A stretch of DNA of 64,000 bases from Tuctoria greenei (GCA_036927565.1 JAYESD010000001.1:143767415-143831414); one strand, 5' to 3'. Counted from the stretch's first letter, positions 21,953-32,928 are shown. Notes: generated by a model not told the origin, from the letters alone. Numbers and translations: made by a program.

Positions 21953-22832
21953 TGTCGGTACCCTCCGTACCGGATACATCTTGGGATTGCAAAGATCACA
22001 AGGAAACTCCATATACCAGATTTGAAGACCTTTGAAGGCCCCACAAGTCAGGCGTAGCCGGACCTGCTTCCCCGACATGGTTAGTCCCGGGGCCGCCACG
22101 TGTATCACAAGACCGGAGCTATCACCCACACCTGGGAAGCTCCGGTCAGAATACCAATAAGGCACCACCGGACCTAACCCCAGACAGAGGAAAGCTCCAG
22201 TACTAACACGTGTCCAACAGCACTGGACCTACCCGTCCACGACTGTGAGCTCCGGAGCTGCCACGTGGTAACCACCAGACCTTCAACATCAACTATCAAG
22301 CCGGTGGACCCCCAATGACTTCGGAACTTCAAGGATCAATCAAAAACTTCAAGACCCGATTAAGTGTCATTAATGCCATATTAATGACACACGATCGGAT
22401 GGTCCTTAATACTAGCAACAGCACTATTAAGGCCCGTTAACAGGCTATTAAGAGTAATTAACTCAATTTATTGTGTATCAAGCATGTGTAACCGCCGGGT
22501 CCACCCGTCGGGCCTGGCTAACGTTGTAACGACCAGTCCTTGTGCTATAAAAGGACTGGTTGACGATACACAAAGGACGGTTCGAGACTACTGCTGAACA
22601 CCCTGAGCTAGACGAGCTTCTTCTTTTGGAGCTTCTTCTAGACTCACAAGTTTAATACATCACCAACACACCCCGTGGAGTAGGGTATTACGCTCAGGCG
22701 GCCCGAACCACGTAAATCCCTGTGTACACGTGTCTTTCACCTTCTTGAATCTCTGCGCGCCCATTACCGAACTACAACTCCTCTATCTACCAAAGGTAGT
22801 GTCGGGAGATCTACTGGTTCCAAACACCGACA
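21953..22832 (+). repeat. 5' LTR of element X
   Basis: 880 bp, TGTCGGTACC to ACCGACA. CACGTG palindromes occur at 22097, 22207, 22262 and 22727. The TATA box is at 22545. Compared with the 3' LTR it has 15 extra bases after GACGAGCTTCTT (near 22625). Confidence 0.92.
22545..22553 (+). promoter_or_regulatory. TATA box of X LTR
   Basis: CTATAAAAG, conserved in all four X/Y LTRs (also 37614-37622 +, and 51083-51091 -). Three CACGTG sites lie about 280-450 bp upstream of it. Confidence 0.7.
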
Positions 22833-22834
22833 GT

Positions 22835-22852
22835 TGGCACGCCAGGTAGGGG
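22835..22852 (+). promoter_or_regulatory. Primer-binding site of element X
   Basis: TGGCACGCCAGGTAGGGG starts two bases after the LTR. Element Y has TGGCGCGCCAGGTAGGGG at the same place. I cannot assign the tRNA with confidence. Confidence 0.7.
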
Positions 22853-22869
22853 TGCCCAAGATTTCAAGT

Positions 22870-24688
22870 ATGGTGAACTCAGCTGCTGGATCTTCCAACG
22901 GCAACCCTGCCGTTCAACCCGCTGGAGGCAATTCCTCCAACATGCAGCAACCAGCTGGTGCCGTGGCTCCAGCAGGAGTCATGCCTCCACCACCACCGCC
23001 TGCACCAATACGTCAAGCTGAGCAGCGTGACGCTGCATCGGCTTCGGTCACTGCATCAGCAAACAACAACAACCCTGAACACGCGCTTCATGCGGCGCAT
23101 GCTCTCCTCCAATGTCCACCACCTCCAGGTGCATCCCAAGGTGCAATGGAGTAGTGGATGGCTGATGTGGACCACCTGGTTGCAGCAGCAGCCAATCGCA
23201 TTAGCAACCAAGGTCCTCCTCCATCGGCGCGGGCCCCATCGCAGCGCTGGACCGTGTCTGGCAGACTTGGTTCGCATGCTTCCCAGAATAGAAGGCGTGC
23301 TGCGTCACAGCAAGTTACGTCACTACCCTCTGGGGCACGACGTACTCATACGGTAATCAAGATGTCAACTCATGACCTCCGGGCGGAGCTTGATCGCCGT
23401 TACCATCAACAGGACGGCCGCGTCCATATCGAGCGTGCTCGCGAGAGGCGAGAGGCTCGAGACAGCCCTGCTCCCGAGGGAGTAGGAGGAGGCTGTTCTG
23501 CACTGGTCATGCATCTGCGCATGGTCAGATGGCCACAAAAATTCTGGCCTCACCCGCTGGAGAAATTTGACGGGACTGTTAACCCCACCGATTTTCTCCA
23601 AATTTACACCACTACGATTCTTGCGGCCGGAGGTAACGAGGTCGTAATGGCCAACTACTTCCCAGTGGCTTTGACTGGGACCGCTAGGTCCTGGTTCATG
23701 AGCCTTCCTCACAACTCTATCAATAGTTGGGAGGAATTGTGCCAACAGTTCACCGCCAATTTCGGGAGTTCGTACACCCGACCAGGCACCGAATTGGACC
23801 TTTTTGCAGTTGTGCTAAAGGGGGGGAGAATCCCTGCACTCATTCATCGAGAGGTTCTCCCAGGTATGAAACACCATTCCTTCTATCTCTAGCGCTTCTA
23901 TCATCGTGTCATTTAGACAAGGCATACGGGATAAGACGATGCTGGAGAAGCTGGCGGTCAAGGAGATCACCAGCGTCATGGAGCTCTTCAGCTTGGCAGA
24001 CAAATGTGCCAAAGCTGCGGAGGGCCGTGAAATGCACTCCAAACCACCTCTGGAGGATGGCAAAAAGTCCTCCAAAGGCGAAGCCACTACCTTCGGGAGT
24101 GGCAAAAAGAAGAAAAATCTCAACGGCAAGAAGAAGCCGTCGGCTGGCACATCCACCGCTGCAGCTGCTACAGCTCCGGGTGGCCGGGGGCCACACCTCA
24201 AGAAACGACCTCGACCGTCCTATGAAGATGGTGGTAACTCCAAAATGTGGTGTCCTATAAACAAGATGAATGGCCACAAGTTGGAGGACTGTCGGGAGGT
24301 CCAAAACCTTGCCGAGCGCTATCACAAGCGCCGGGAAGAAGTTCCTTTCCGTTAGAGGGAAGGAAAACAGAAAGTCGACGAAGCTCCGGCTGAAGAGGAG
24401 TTGGGCTTCCAGGACCCTAAAAAGGTCGTGAAGGCTGTGTACACCTCCGTCGATGACGACTCCGACGTCTCCGACAATGAGCGTTGGAAGACCATGAACA
24501 CCATCTTTGGTGGTTCGTGGGACATCACCTCCCGCCGTGTCCTCAAGACTATGTGGTGGGACATGTCTTCAGTAGCTCCTACAGCCAGAGCAGAGCCTCA
24601 TCGAAAGTGGATGGACACTACCATCACTTTTAATGCTTCGGACTGCCCTCGAAACATGATCGGAGCTGGCCAGCTACCTCTGATGGTA
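22870..24688 (+). pseudogene. gag: gag of element X, broken
   Basis: The start chosen is ATG 22870 (MVNSAAGSSNGN), because the upstream frame begins inside the PBS. A Pro/Asn/Ala-rich N-terminus is followed by the Tat-type gag core at 23520-23810: 'VRWPQKFWPHPLEKFDGTVNP', 'ANYFPVALTGTARSWFMSLP' and 'SWEELCQQFTANFGSSYTRPG'. A Lys-rich segment (24100-24150) precedes a zinc-knuckle-like 'WCPINKMNGHKLEDC' at 24250. Defects: TAG at 23152-23154, one extra G in the G run near 23820, TAG at 24353-24355. A solo LTR then cuts the frame at 24688. Confidence 0.85.
24684..24688. repeat. Target-site duplication TGGTA (left)
   Basis: Matches 27533-27537 on the other side of the solo LTR. Element Y has the uninterrupted sequence at the corresponding place (near 48950). 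Confidence 0.85.
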
Positions 24689-26500
24689 TGTGACGCCCGA
24701 TTCCGAAAAATGAACCAAGCTAACGCATATGTGTGCCCAGGATGTTCAACACACATACACGAGTGCATCACAAAAGAGGATACAGAAAATTATCACAAGA
24801 CAAGATTAATTAACCAAATTTTATTACACAAACTATATTATAATCGAAAATAAGCTCTAATGAATATTAATGACAAGTTTAACTAATGCAGCGTAAATAA
24901 ACTAAATAAGAAAACTAAACAGCTAGGCAGCATAAGCGATAGGGCATAGCGCAGCTCCAATCAACACCACGGGCAAGCTGATGGTAGACACAACCTAGAA
25001 CTCCGCATTATCGCCATTAAACTCCCAATCCTGTGCTGCAACTATTGGGGGGGGGGAGGATTGCAAGAGTGAGTACATGTCATACTCAGCAAGTGTGGAA
25101 AGTATGACATGTGGCTAATTCAAATGACGACGATAATAATGGCAAAGTGCTGAAAAGTACATTAAAACATTTGAAAAGCAATATATTATATGTATGTGAA
25201 GTAAACCCATCATAACCATAAGTAATATCATAATACCAAACTGAATTCACTACCATCATCAATAATTACAGATTTCACCATTGCCAATAACCATATTCAA
25301 TACCAGAAATAATTCCATAACCAACCACAACCATAATACCAACCATAACCATCGCAAATACCATCCCAATACTAAGTTCTCTCTAATCATGGAAGTTGTA
25401 CAGGTGCTCATAACCGGGAGCACGGCTATCATGATAGTTTTAGACACACTCTACAGAGGTTGTACCGCTTTACCCACGTGTTTGTGATTTCATCACCTTT
25501 CGATGACTATAAAATCTCAATTATACCGTCTCACACTTCCTTCGGTGTGTGGCCAATAGATCACAAAATAGCCTTTACAAAGGGATTACTGGGCTATTTA
25601 GACCCCACTGAGGTTTCACCGGTGGCGATGTCTCCTACAGAGCACATCTTCAACCAAGGGCCCCCTCTTGAGCCATTCGGATCCCAGGGTAGTCCCATCA
25701 ATCATTAACAAACCCAATCCGACTACCCCTTCCCCGAGCATCCACAATGGTCCAAACAGCACTAGCAAAGCCCTAATTAATCAGCTACGCCGCACCCATA
25801 CTTGGCCTCATGGTGGCACTGTAGTCCTGGCTTATTCTCGCATGAACCGGTCCTTAGATCTAAAGCAAGCAAACCACCATGACATCCAACCCATCCACAT
25901 ACCAGGCTTGCTTAGATCACCCATCTTTTTAACCAGTTCATGTTAATCATAGTATCATAAATGCAAAATTAAATGTGTAGAGTTGTTTTCCATCCCAATT
26001 GATTAAGCGATGCAAAAGGTAAAAAGCCCTTCCCAACTCCCTACCATATATTCCAAATGACAAGGGTGGTCAAACAAAGCTAGTAAGCTTCCTATCATAG
26101 GATTCCCATCAATTGACACAAGCATGCAATTTTGCAAACAAAACATTTATTTTAAAAACAGGATCAATATGCTTCAAGGACACTTGCCTTGCTCTTTCGG
26201 TTGATTAGGATCAAAGCCTTCAAACTCTTGGTGCTGTAGATCCTCTGCGGCACTGTCTAGCGCAAATCCGTCTAATCCACACAATAAACATACAAGAAAA
26301 GAAACACAATCAAAGAGTGCAAAAATAGTACTCAATATGACATGACATGCATGATTGATGCAAATGCAAGGTAGAACTTGTCAATAGATTGCTTCTAATG
26401 ATCAATAACTAGTTCTAATAGCTTTTAACAAGTTTGTACAGGTTCGGATGTGATTAGATCAAACATTAGAATCAATTCAACACAATTTAGCCAGGAAGAC

Positions 26501-26532
26501 CGGACTAGTCCGCTAGGGACCGGACAAGTCCG
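26501..26532. repeat. Outlying pair of CGGACWAGTCCG palindromes
   Basis: CGGACTAGTCCG at 26501-26512 and CGGACAAGTCCG at 26521-26532, spaced 20 bp start to start, as in the main array. They lie downstream of the - strand TATA box. Confidence 0.85.
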
Positions 26533-26887
26533 CACTTTGCGAGATTAGCAGATTAGGGTTTTCTAGATCGACGTAAATTTGGAGATTAGGGGTTAAATTC
26601 ACGTAAGGAAAAGAGAATAGAAGGTATACCAGGTGTTTAGAACTCCAATAAATCAAGAAACTTGGAGGCAACACTTGGATCTTGGTGATCCAGGGTTGGT
26701 GATGAACTTTGAGGTGAATTGGTGATGAAGAACGAAACTTGATGGAGATCTTGATCCTCTTTCGTTTCCTCCTCTTCTTCTTCTTGCTTGGGATCTTCTC
26801 CTCCCTCCATGATGGTGGATCCCCACGAACTAGGGTTTGGTGGGGTGGAAAAGTGGCAAATAGATGTCAAGCCAAGGGGTGGGGTTG

Positions 26888-26895
26888 TTTATATA
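26888..26895 (-). promoter_or_regulatory. TATA box of the 24689-27532 solo LTR
   Basis: TATATAAA on the - strand, in CCTCTATATAAACAACC. It would drive transcription toward lower coordinates, with the palindrome array about 170-490 bp upstream. Confidence 0.5.
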
Positions 26896-27063
26896 GAGGT
26901 GGAGGCTAGGGTTAGTTGGATTTTGAGTTTGAGAGAAGTAGGGGTCGGTTTAGAGTCCCACATGGGCTCTAAAAGAGTTAGGCACGACGTCCCTCGGCCC
27001 ACATAACATGAAACCCAAGAAACAAGTCGTAAAACAAAACATCAACTCAGAGTCGAGAAATAT

Positions 27064-27383
27064 CGGAAAAGTCCGAAAAGGATCGGACTAGTCCGAAGTC
27101 GTACAGAGAGAAAATCGGACAAGTCTGGCCAAAAATCAGACAAGTCCGACTTTAGACAGAGAGGAAATCGGAAAAGTCCGCCGGAACACCGGACTAGTCC
27201 GGAAAAGTCCAGGGACTTAGCAAAATGTCAAGGATTCTTGGAATATCGGACAAGTCCGCACAAAATCGGAAAAGTCCGAATGTTTCCAGAGGCAAAATCG
27301 GACTAGTCCGCAGCAAAAACGGACAAGTCCATTTTTAGTCAGAGATAAATCGGACTAGTCCTTAGTAAAATCGGACTAGTCCG
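27064..27383. repeat. Phased array of 12-bp palindromes (CGGAC/A-T/A-AGTCCG)
   Basis: Thirteen sites start at 27064, 27084, 27116, 27137, 27169, 27190, 27200, 27247, 27267, 27299, 27320, 27351 and 27372. Each is CGGACTAGTCCG, CGGACAAGTCCG or CGGAAAAGTCCG, or one mismatch away. Start-to-start steps are 20, 32, 21, 32, 21, 10, 47, 20, 32, 21, 31 and 21 bp, so site pairs recur about every 52 bp. It sits in the U3 part of a - strand LTR, so it is a candidate enhancer or silencing target. Confidence 0.85.
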
Positions 27384-27532
27384 CACTTTCTTGCATTTTA
27401 AGTGCGGTTTTGTTCCAAATCAATTTTAAATGCTCGAAAAAAATTTTAAACTCGTTCCTCTTTATGTGGGTTAATGTTAAACATGTATATGAGTGCATGC
27501 AAGGCATGATGCATGAAAATGAGGGTGTTACA

Positions 27533-27537
27533 TGGTA
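27533..27537. repeat. Target-site duplication TGGTA (right)
   Basis: Pairs with 24684-24688. Confidence 0.85.
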
Positions 27538-28136
27538 TCACCTACCATCAACAACGTTCAACTCCACCATGTAATGGTGGATGGAGGTTCGGCGCTGAAC
27601 CTCATAAGCTTTGAAGCTTTTGTCAAGCTTCAGCTCCGACCTTTGGATCTTTGCCCCTCCCGACCTTTCTCCGGAGTAGGTCCAGGGCCATAACACCACT
27701 CGGTGCCATTACTCTCCCCGTGATCTTCGGGACTCGGGAGAATTATCGCACTAAGAAGTTGATCTTTGACGTCGCTCAGATCAACTTGCCCTTCAATGCC
27801 ATTCTGGGCAGGCCCACCTTGTACAGATTCATGGCTGCTGCTCATTATGGCTACCTGGTGTTAAAGATGCCGACACCAGTTGGCGTTCTTCGGATCTGCA
27901 GAGACCGTACTGCCAGAGTGACTGCTTTGGAGGAATTGCATGCGCTTGCTATAGCGCAGGAGGAAGAATCCAGGCAGGAGCAAGCTCTGAAACCCCCAAG
28001 CATTCGTCAACGAGGCTCAACCTCCGCACCTCACGTGCAAACAAGTGGCAACACCGACATCCCCGTCAAAGTTGTCCAAATGGGTTTCGATGTCGCTCAG
28101 ACCACCCGTATATCGGGAGGTCTGAATGACAAATAG
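27538..28136 (+). pseudogene. pol: Protease region of element X
   Basis: A retroviral-type aspartic protease domain. The active site reads 'VMVDGGSALNLIS', with the catalytic Asp at 27580-27582, and 'FNAILGRPTLYRFMA' (27790) is the second conserved strand. A one-base loss near 27680 (CCAGGG against CCGAGGG in Y) shifts the frame. From 27651 to 31679 everything is in one frame, broken only by stops. It ends at a TAG (28134-28136) that element Y also has. Confidence 0.8.
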
Positions 28137-29750
28137 GAACTCACGCTCATTACTTTCCTCCGGGCTAATGTTGACGTGTTTGCCTGGCAACCGTCACAAA
28201 TGCTTGGGATCCCAATGGAAGTGATCGAGCATAATTTGAAGATATATCCCGACGCTCGGCCCGTACATCAGAAGCCTCGGAAGCAATCCGTAGAGCGACA
28301 AAACTTCATATGACAAGAAGTGAAGAAGTTGCTCGAAGATGGATTCATCCGAGAAGTCTTCCATCCAAAATGGCTGGCAAACCTAGTGGTTGTACCCAAG
28401 GTCGGCGGGAAGCTTCGGATGTGTATCGACTACACAACACTAAATAAGGCATGCCCAAAAGATCCATTCCCATTACCTAGAATAGATCAGATAGTGGATT
28501 CCACCTCCGGGTGTGAATTCCTGAGTTTCCTAGACGCATATTCTGGGTATCATCAAATCAGAATGTCTAAGGAAGATGAAGAACATACTTCTTTTATCAC
28601 AGTAGGTGGATTGTACTGTTATACTACCATGCCATTTGGTCTCAAGAATGCAGCTTCAACATTTGTACGAGCTATGTACAAAACCTTTGGAGAACTCATC
28701 AGAGACGTAGTGGAAGTGTATGTTGATGACCTCGTTGTCAAGATCAAGGACAAGGAGTCACTCCTTGACACCTTGCAAGCTGTCTTCGACAAGCTGCAGG
28801 TCACCCGCATGAAGCTATACCCAGACAAGTGCGTCTTCGGGGTTAGCTCCGAGAAGCTTATTGGTTTCCTGGTAAACCACCGGGGCATAGAGGCAAATCC
28901 GGTGAAGATTAAAGCCATAGAGGAGATGTGGCCACCAGCTCGCATCAAAGATGTCCAGAAACTGATTGGATGTCTAGCCACCCTCAGCTGGTTCATCTCA
29001 AGACTGGCAGAACGGGTGCTACCCTTCTTCAAACAATTGAGGAAGTCCGGACCATTTCAATGGTCTGAAGAAGCAGAAAAGGCGTTCCAAGAGCTAAAGC
29101 AGCTCTTCACCAATCTACCAATCCTGGTAGCTCCGAACCCTAGTGAGCCCTTACTGCTTTACATTTCATCAACCGACGAGGTTGTCAGCATGGTCCTGGT
29201 CGCAGAGAGACCAGAACCATCTCAAGCTCAGGAATCCAGACTCCTCCGGGATGGTCCGGAAGTTCCTGAAGATGAGTCTGGGTCCCAGCCCCCAGACTTG
29301 GATCAACAAGGAGTTATCCCATAAGACTTGGACCCCTCCGGGAGGATCCGGGTCACTCCAGCAGAAGCTCTGGGTTCCTCTGGCAGGGACCCGGAGGTCA
29401 CCGAAGCAGGTCCGGACCCCTCCGGGAGGGTCCGGGACGATGTGGAGGAAGCTCTGGGCCCCTCCGGGAGGGTTTGAACAGTCCAACGCCCCATGTACTT
29501 CATCAGCGAAGTACTACATGATGCCAAGACTCGATACTTAGAGATGCACAAGCTTCTCTACGCAGTACTCATTGCCTCCAGGAAGGTTCGCCATTACTTC
29601 CAAGCTCGAAAGATCTTAGTGGTGACCTCTTACCCACTGCGTGCGATCTTGCATAATCCCAACTCTACTGGGAACATTGCAAAATGGGTAGCGGAATTGT
29701 CCGAATTCGATCTTGAATTCGTTCCCTGACAAGCGATCAAGAGTCAAGCA
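28137..29750 (+). pseudogene. pol: Reverse transcriptase and first RNase H of element X
   Basis: RT motifs: 'KLRMCIDYTTLNKACPKDPFP' region (28410), 'FLDAYSGYHQI' (28527), 'MPFGLKNAASTF' (28630) and the catalytic 'VYVDDLVVK' (28717-28742, YVDD intact). The thumb and RNase H follow (GFLVNHRGIEANP, 28865; YFISEVLHDAKTRYLEMHKLLYA, 29500). Between the two RNase H halves lies an unusual insertion of about 90 residues rich in Gly, Pro, Glu and Asp (29200-29490). Stops: TGA 28311, TAA 29322, TGA 29475, TGA 29727. There is no frameshift over the whole 4 kb. Confidence 0.88.
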
Positions 29751-31679
29751 TTGGCAGATTTCATGGCGGAATGGACCCCCTCTCCATCAAACCCTAGGGG
29801 CCCCAGTGAGCAGAAGTCGGAACTCAAGGCTTCGGTCTTCACCGAACCTCACTGGACCCTCTACTTCGACGGCTCCATGCAAAAACAGGGGGCCAGAGCT
29901 GGAGTCCTTCTCCTCGCACCAACCAGGGAGAAGGTAAAATACATGGTCCACCTTGACTTCAAGGCGACCAACAACATGGCGGGGTATGAAGCACTCATTT
30001 ATGGACTAAAGGTGCCACTATCATATGGGGTCAAGTAGCTGTTGGTCAAGGGAGATTCGGAGCAAATCATTAAACAAGTGAAGGGTGAATGCTCCTGTAA
30101 CAATCATCAACTAGCTGCTTATCTCCTTGAAGTCCAGAGGCTTCAGAAGGACTTCGAAGTCCTGGATCTCCACCATGTCCAGCGTGTCCATAACGCTGAA
30201 GCTGATGAACTCTCGACAAAAGCGTCAACCGGAGCTCCTGCTCCTGACGGAACCTTCATCCGGAGGTTGTCAAAACCCATAGCTCTGCCTGCCGAACTGA
30301 GCGAAGGGGGCGAGACCAGCATCCCAAAGCTGGTGGTCCCGATGGCCCTGTTACCATGGCAGCCATCAACGGTCGTAGGTGCTGCCCGAAGCTCCGAGCA
30401 ACCCAGCGCGCAAGAATCAAATGCTCAAGCAAGCTCCGATGCATGGATCTCGGAGATCCAGAGCTACTTGAAAGATAATATCCTTCCTGACGATGATGTA
30501 TCCGCTGACCGGATAGTCAAATTGGCTAAAAGATCCACGTTGGTAGAAGGGGATCCCTACCGGCGCGGTTCCAACAACGTCCTAATGCGGTGCATCACAA
30601 GGGAAGAAGGCTTTGAGCTTCTCGCAGAAATCCATGGAGGCGAGTGTGGGAACCACGCGTCTTCCCGCACGCTAGTCGGTAAAGCCTTCCGGCATGGCTT
30701 CTACTGGTCTACAGCACTCCAGGATGCAACTGAGCTGGTGAAGAAATGCAAAGCATGCCAGTACCATGCAAAGCAAATTCATACACCGACTCAGCCTCTA
30801 CAAATGATACCTCCTACATGGCCTTTTGTTGTGTGGGGGATGAACATCTTGGGACCTTTCCCAAGAGCCGTCAGAGGTTACAAGTTCCTGTATGTCGCCA
30901 TTGACAAGTTCACCAAATGGTCGGAAACAACTCCAGTTGTGACAATCAACAAGCAATCAGCTATCAAATTCTTGCAGTCCATAGTATGCAGATTTGGAGT
31001 CCTGAACAAAATCATAACAGATAATGGGACCCAATTCACAAGCTCTACTTTCCAAGGATACTGCGAAGATCTCGGCATCCAAGTTAGCTACGCCTTTGTA
31101 GCTCACCCAGCAAGCAATGGCCAAGCCGAAAGAGCAAATGCAGAAATCCTGAGAGGACTCAAGACGCGCACATATGAGCGTCTGAAAAAACATGGAGCCA
31201 ACTGGATTGTGGAACTTCTGCCCAATCTATGGGCCAACAGGACAACTCCAAACCGGTCAACCGGAGAAACACCCTTCTTCCTGGTGTACGGAGCAGAAGC
31301 AATCCTTCCTCCGGAAATCACCTTGGTGTCGCTCCGGGTCCGGACCTCCGACGAAGCCACGCAGGACCAGCTCCGACGTGAAGACCTTGACCTCCTTGAA
31401 GAGGGAAGCTGTCGAGCAGCTGTTCGGAATGCCCGATGCCACCAAGCTCTCCGGCGCTATCACCAACGGCATGTTCGCAACCGACAGCTCGAGGAAGGCG
31501 ATCTGGTGCTATGGAGAATACAATCCAGAGAAGGGTTAAACAAAATCTCCCCCGGCTGGGAGGGACCCTTCCGAGTGATCAAAGTATCCCGTACCAGATG
31601 CGTTCGCTTGGCAACCGAGGACGGGACACCTCTCCCAAATCCTTGGAACATTGAGCACCTCCGTAAGTTCTACACTTAG
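29751..31679 (+). pseudogene. pol: Second RNase H and integrase of element X
   Basis: The second RNase H (29850-30240) has 'WTLYFDGSMQKQGARAGVLL', 'TNNMAGYEALIYGL' (Y reads AEYEAL, so the expected Glu is Gly here), 'LLVKGDSEQIIKQV' and 'HNAEADELS'; a TAG at 30036 cuts it. Integrase (30480-31679) shows an HHCC zinc region ('GECGNHAS', 'CKACQYHAK') and a core with 'WGMNILGPFP', where the first catalytic Asp is Asn (AAC 30843-30845; GAC in Y). 'TDNGTQF' and 'SNGQAERANAEI' are intact. A C-terminal SH3-like 'SPGWEGPFRVIKV' follows. The frame is open from 30042 to 31679, 545 codons. Confidence 0.88.
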
Positions 31680-32928
31680 TATCACGGAGGTGAGTCTGTA
31701 ATTACATGTGGTGTATGTTATAGAGTCATTGTACAGAGTTGGGTAGCTCCTCTGGGAGGGCAGCCGGACCTACCCTGTTAGGTCCGCAACACTTGTCACA
31801 GTCTCAGAACTAAAAGTGTAGCTAGCTACCTTGGGTCAAACGAGAAACGAAACACACTTAGCTTGGTTCCATACCCTAAGAGTGTACTTGTTTCCCCTGT
31901 ACCCCAAACCTATAATGAAAGACATCATTATGTGAAAACAGACTCCACGTTCATTTACTTTGTACAGGCTCAATATTTTTTATTTTTCTCTTTCTTGTTT
32001 ATAACAAAGTTGTGCAGTTCTTAAGAAACTTTAGCTCAAATAGTTCATGTACAATTTGAGTTGTGTTGTCTATTCTCCCAGGTTCAAGCATTATTGATGG
32101 CCTACTTGTCTGAATGTTGCCAAGCCAATATAGGGCCGGAGTGTGCTATCGACTTAGCCTGGTCCTGCACCCTAAGTACGCCACTCTACCTACACCCCGG
32201 CAGGCCGAAGTAAGGCATGTCCGGAAACGATCAGACCTAAAGGAAGCTAGACGACACTCTTGATTGTATTTAGAATTGTGTTCGACTTGAAACTTTCTCG
32301 GGAACAGTAAGCCGCAATGAAGTTATAGATAAGTTACAGATTTTACTGTTTTTCTTGACTTCAGTGTGTAGGAAAAATAAACAAGCTCCGACATCCTCTA
32401 GGCGGCTTGTGGTCAATGTTTAAACATTGACATCGAGCATCTCTGGAGCTACTCAGTTCCGGTAAAGCTAGGAGGCATGTCGTCAACCTGAAGATGGTGG
32501 AAAGACTCTAAAGTGGAGTCTAGCATTGACACAACACGTGTTGACGGAGGTCACTACCGGAGCTGCTAAAGCTCCGACACCCCAGAGGACTAACCATCAA
32601 TGCTCTGGAGCTACTAAGCTCCGGCGATGGTCAATGCTAGAGCCACTCAGCTCCGATAGCCTCAGGGGGCCTACACTATCAAAGACTTCGGACCTACATT
32701 CTACAAGTTTGAAGCATGCAAGTCTTCAACAATCGGTACATCCTCTTGGTACATGTTCGCAATCAAATTGTGTACATCTACCAGGGGGCCAAGCGAGACA
32801 AAGGTGTTGAAGACAAAAAATGAAATTCGAATTCACAAAAATTTGGATTTCATTCATTTGGAGACAAGAGATTACAAAATTGGAGAGGAAGAAGAGAAAG
32901 TACAAGCGGGAGCTATAGGGGGACAATC
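31680..32928 (+). other. Non-coding block between integrase and antisense gene, element X
   Basis: No supported coding sequence. It holds several short hairpin-like repeats of the form GGAGCT-N-AGCTCC between 32430 and 32660 and many CTCCGG motifs. Element Y keeps the same block (43551-44810). It would contain the terminators of both the sense pol RNA and the opposing accessory gene, but I cannot point to a definite signal. Confidence 0.6.

Larger units (their letters stand above)
24689..27532 (-). repeat. Solo LTR of another family inside element X
   Basis: A 2,844-bp insertion with TSD TGGTA on both sides, absent from sister element Y. On the - strand it runs from TGTAACACCCTCATTTTC to GGGCGTCACA, so its ends are inverted repeats, as in LTRs. 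A TATA box (TATATAAA, 26895-26888) on the - strand supports this orientation. There is no PBS, PPT or coding sequence, so it is a solo LTR left by recombination. Upstream of its TATA box lies a palindrome array (27064-27383). A G run is at 25048-25058. Confidence 0.8.

Noticed and set aside
26637..26870. Minus-strand frame with a Glu-rich segment near the solo LTR TATA box
   Set aside because: 77 codons only, no recognisable domain, and inside a non-coding LTR.
27064..27383. Possible CRISPR-like array
   Set aside because: The repeats are 12 bp, palindromic and irregularly spaced by helical turns, and this is a plant transposon LTR. There are no unique spacers of constant length and no cas genes.
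28619..29032. Minus-strand open frame of 137 codons in the RT region (and its twin at 47457-47870)
   Set aside because: It lies exactly opposite conserved RT sequence. The similarity between copies is explained by RT conservation on the other strand.
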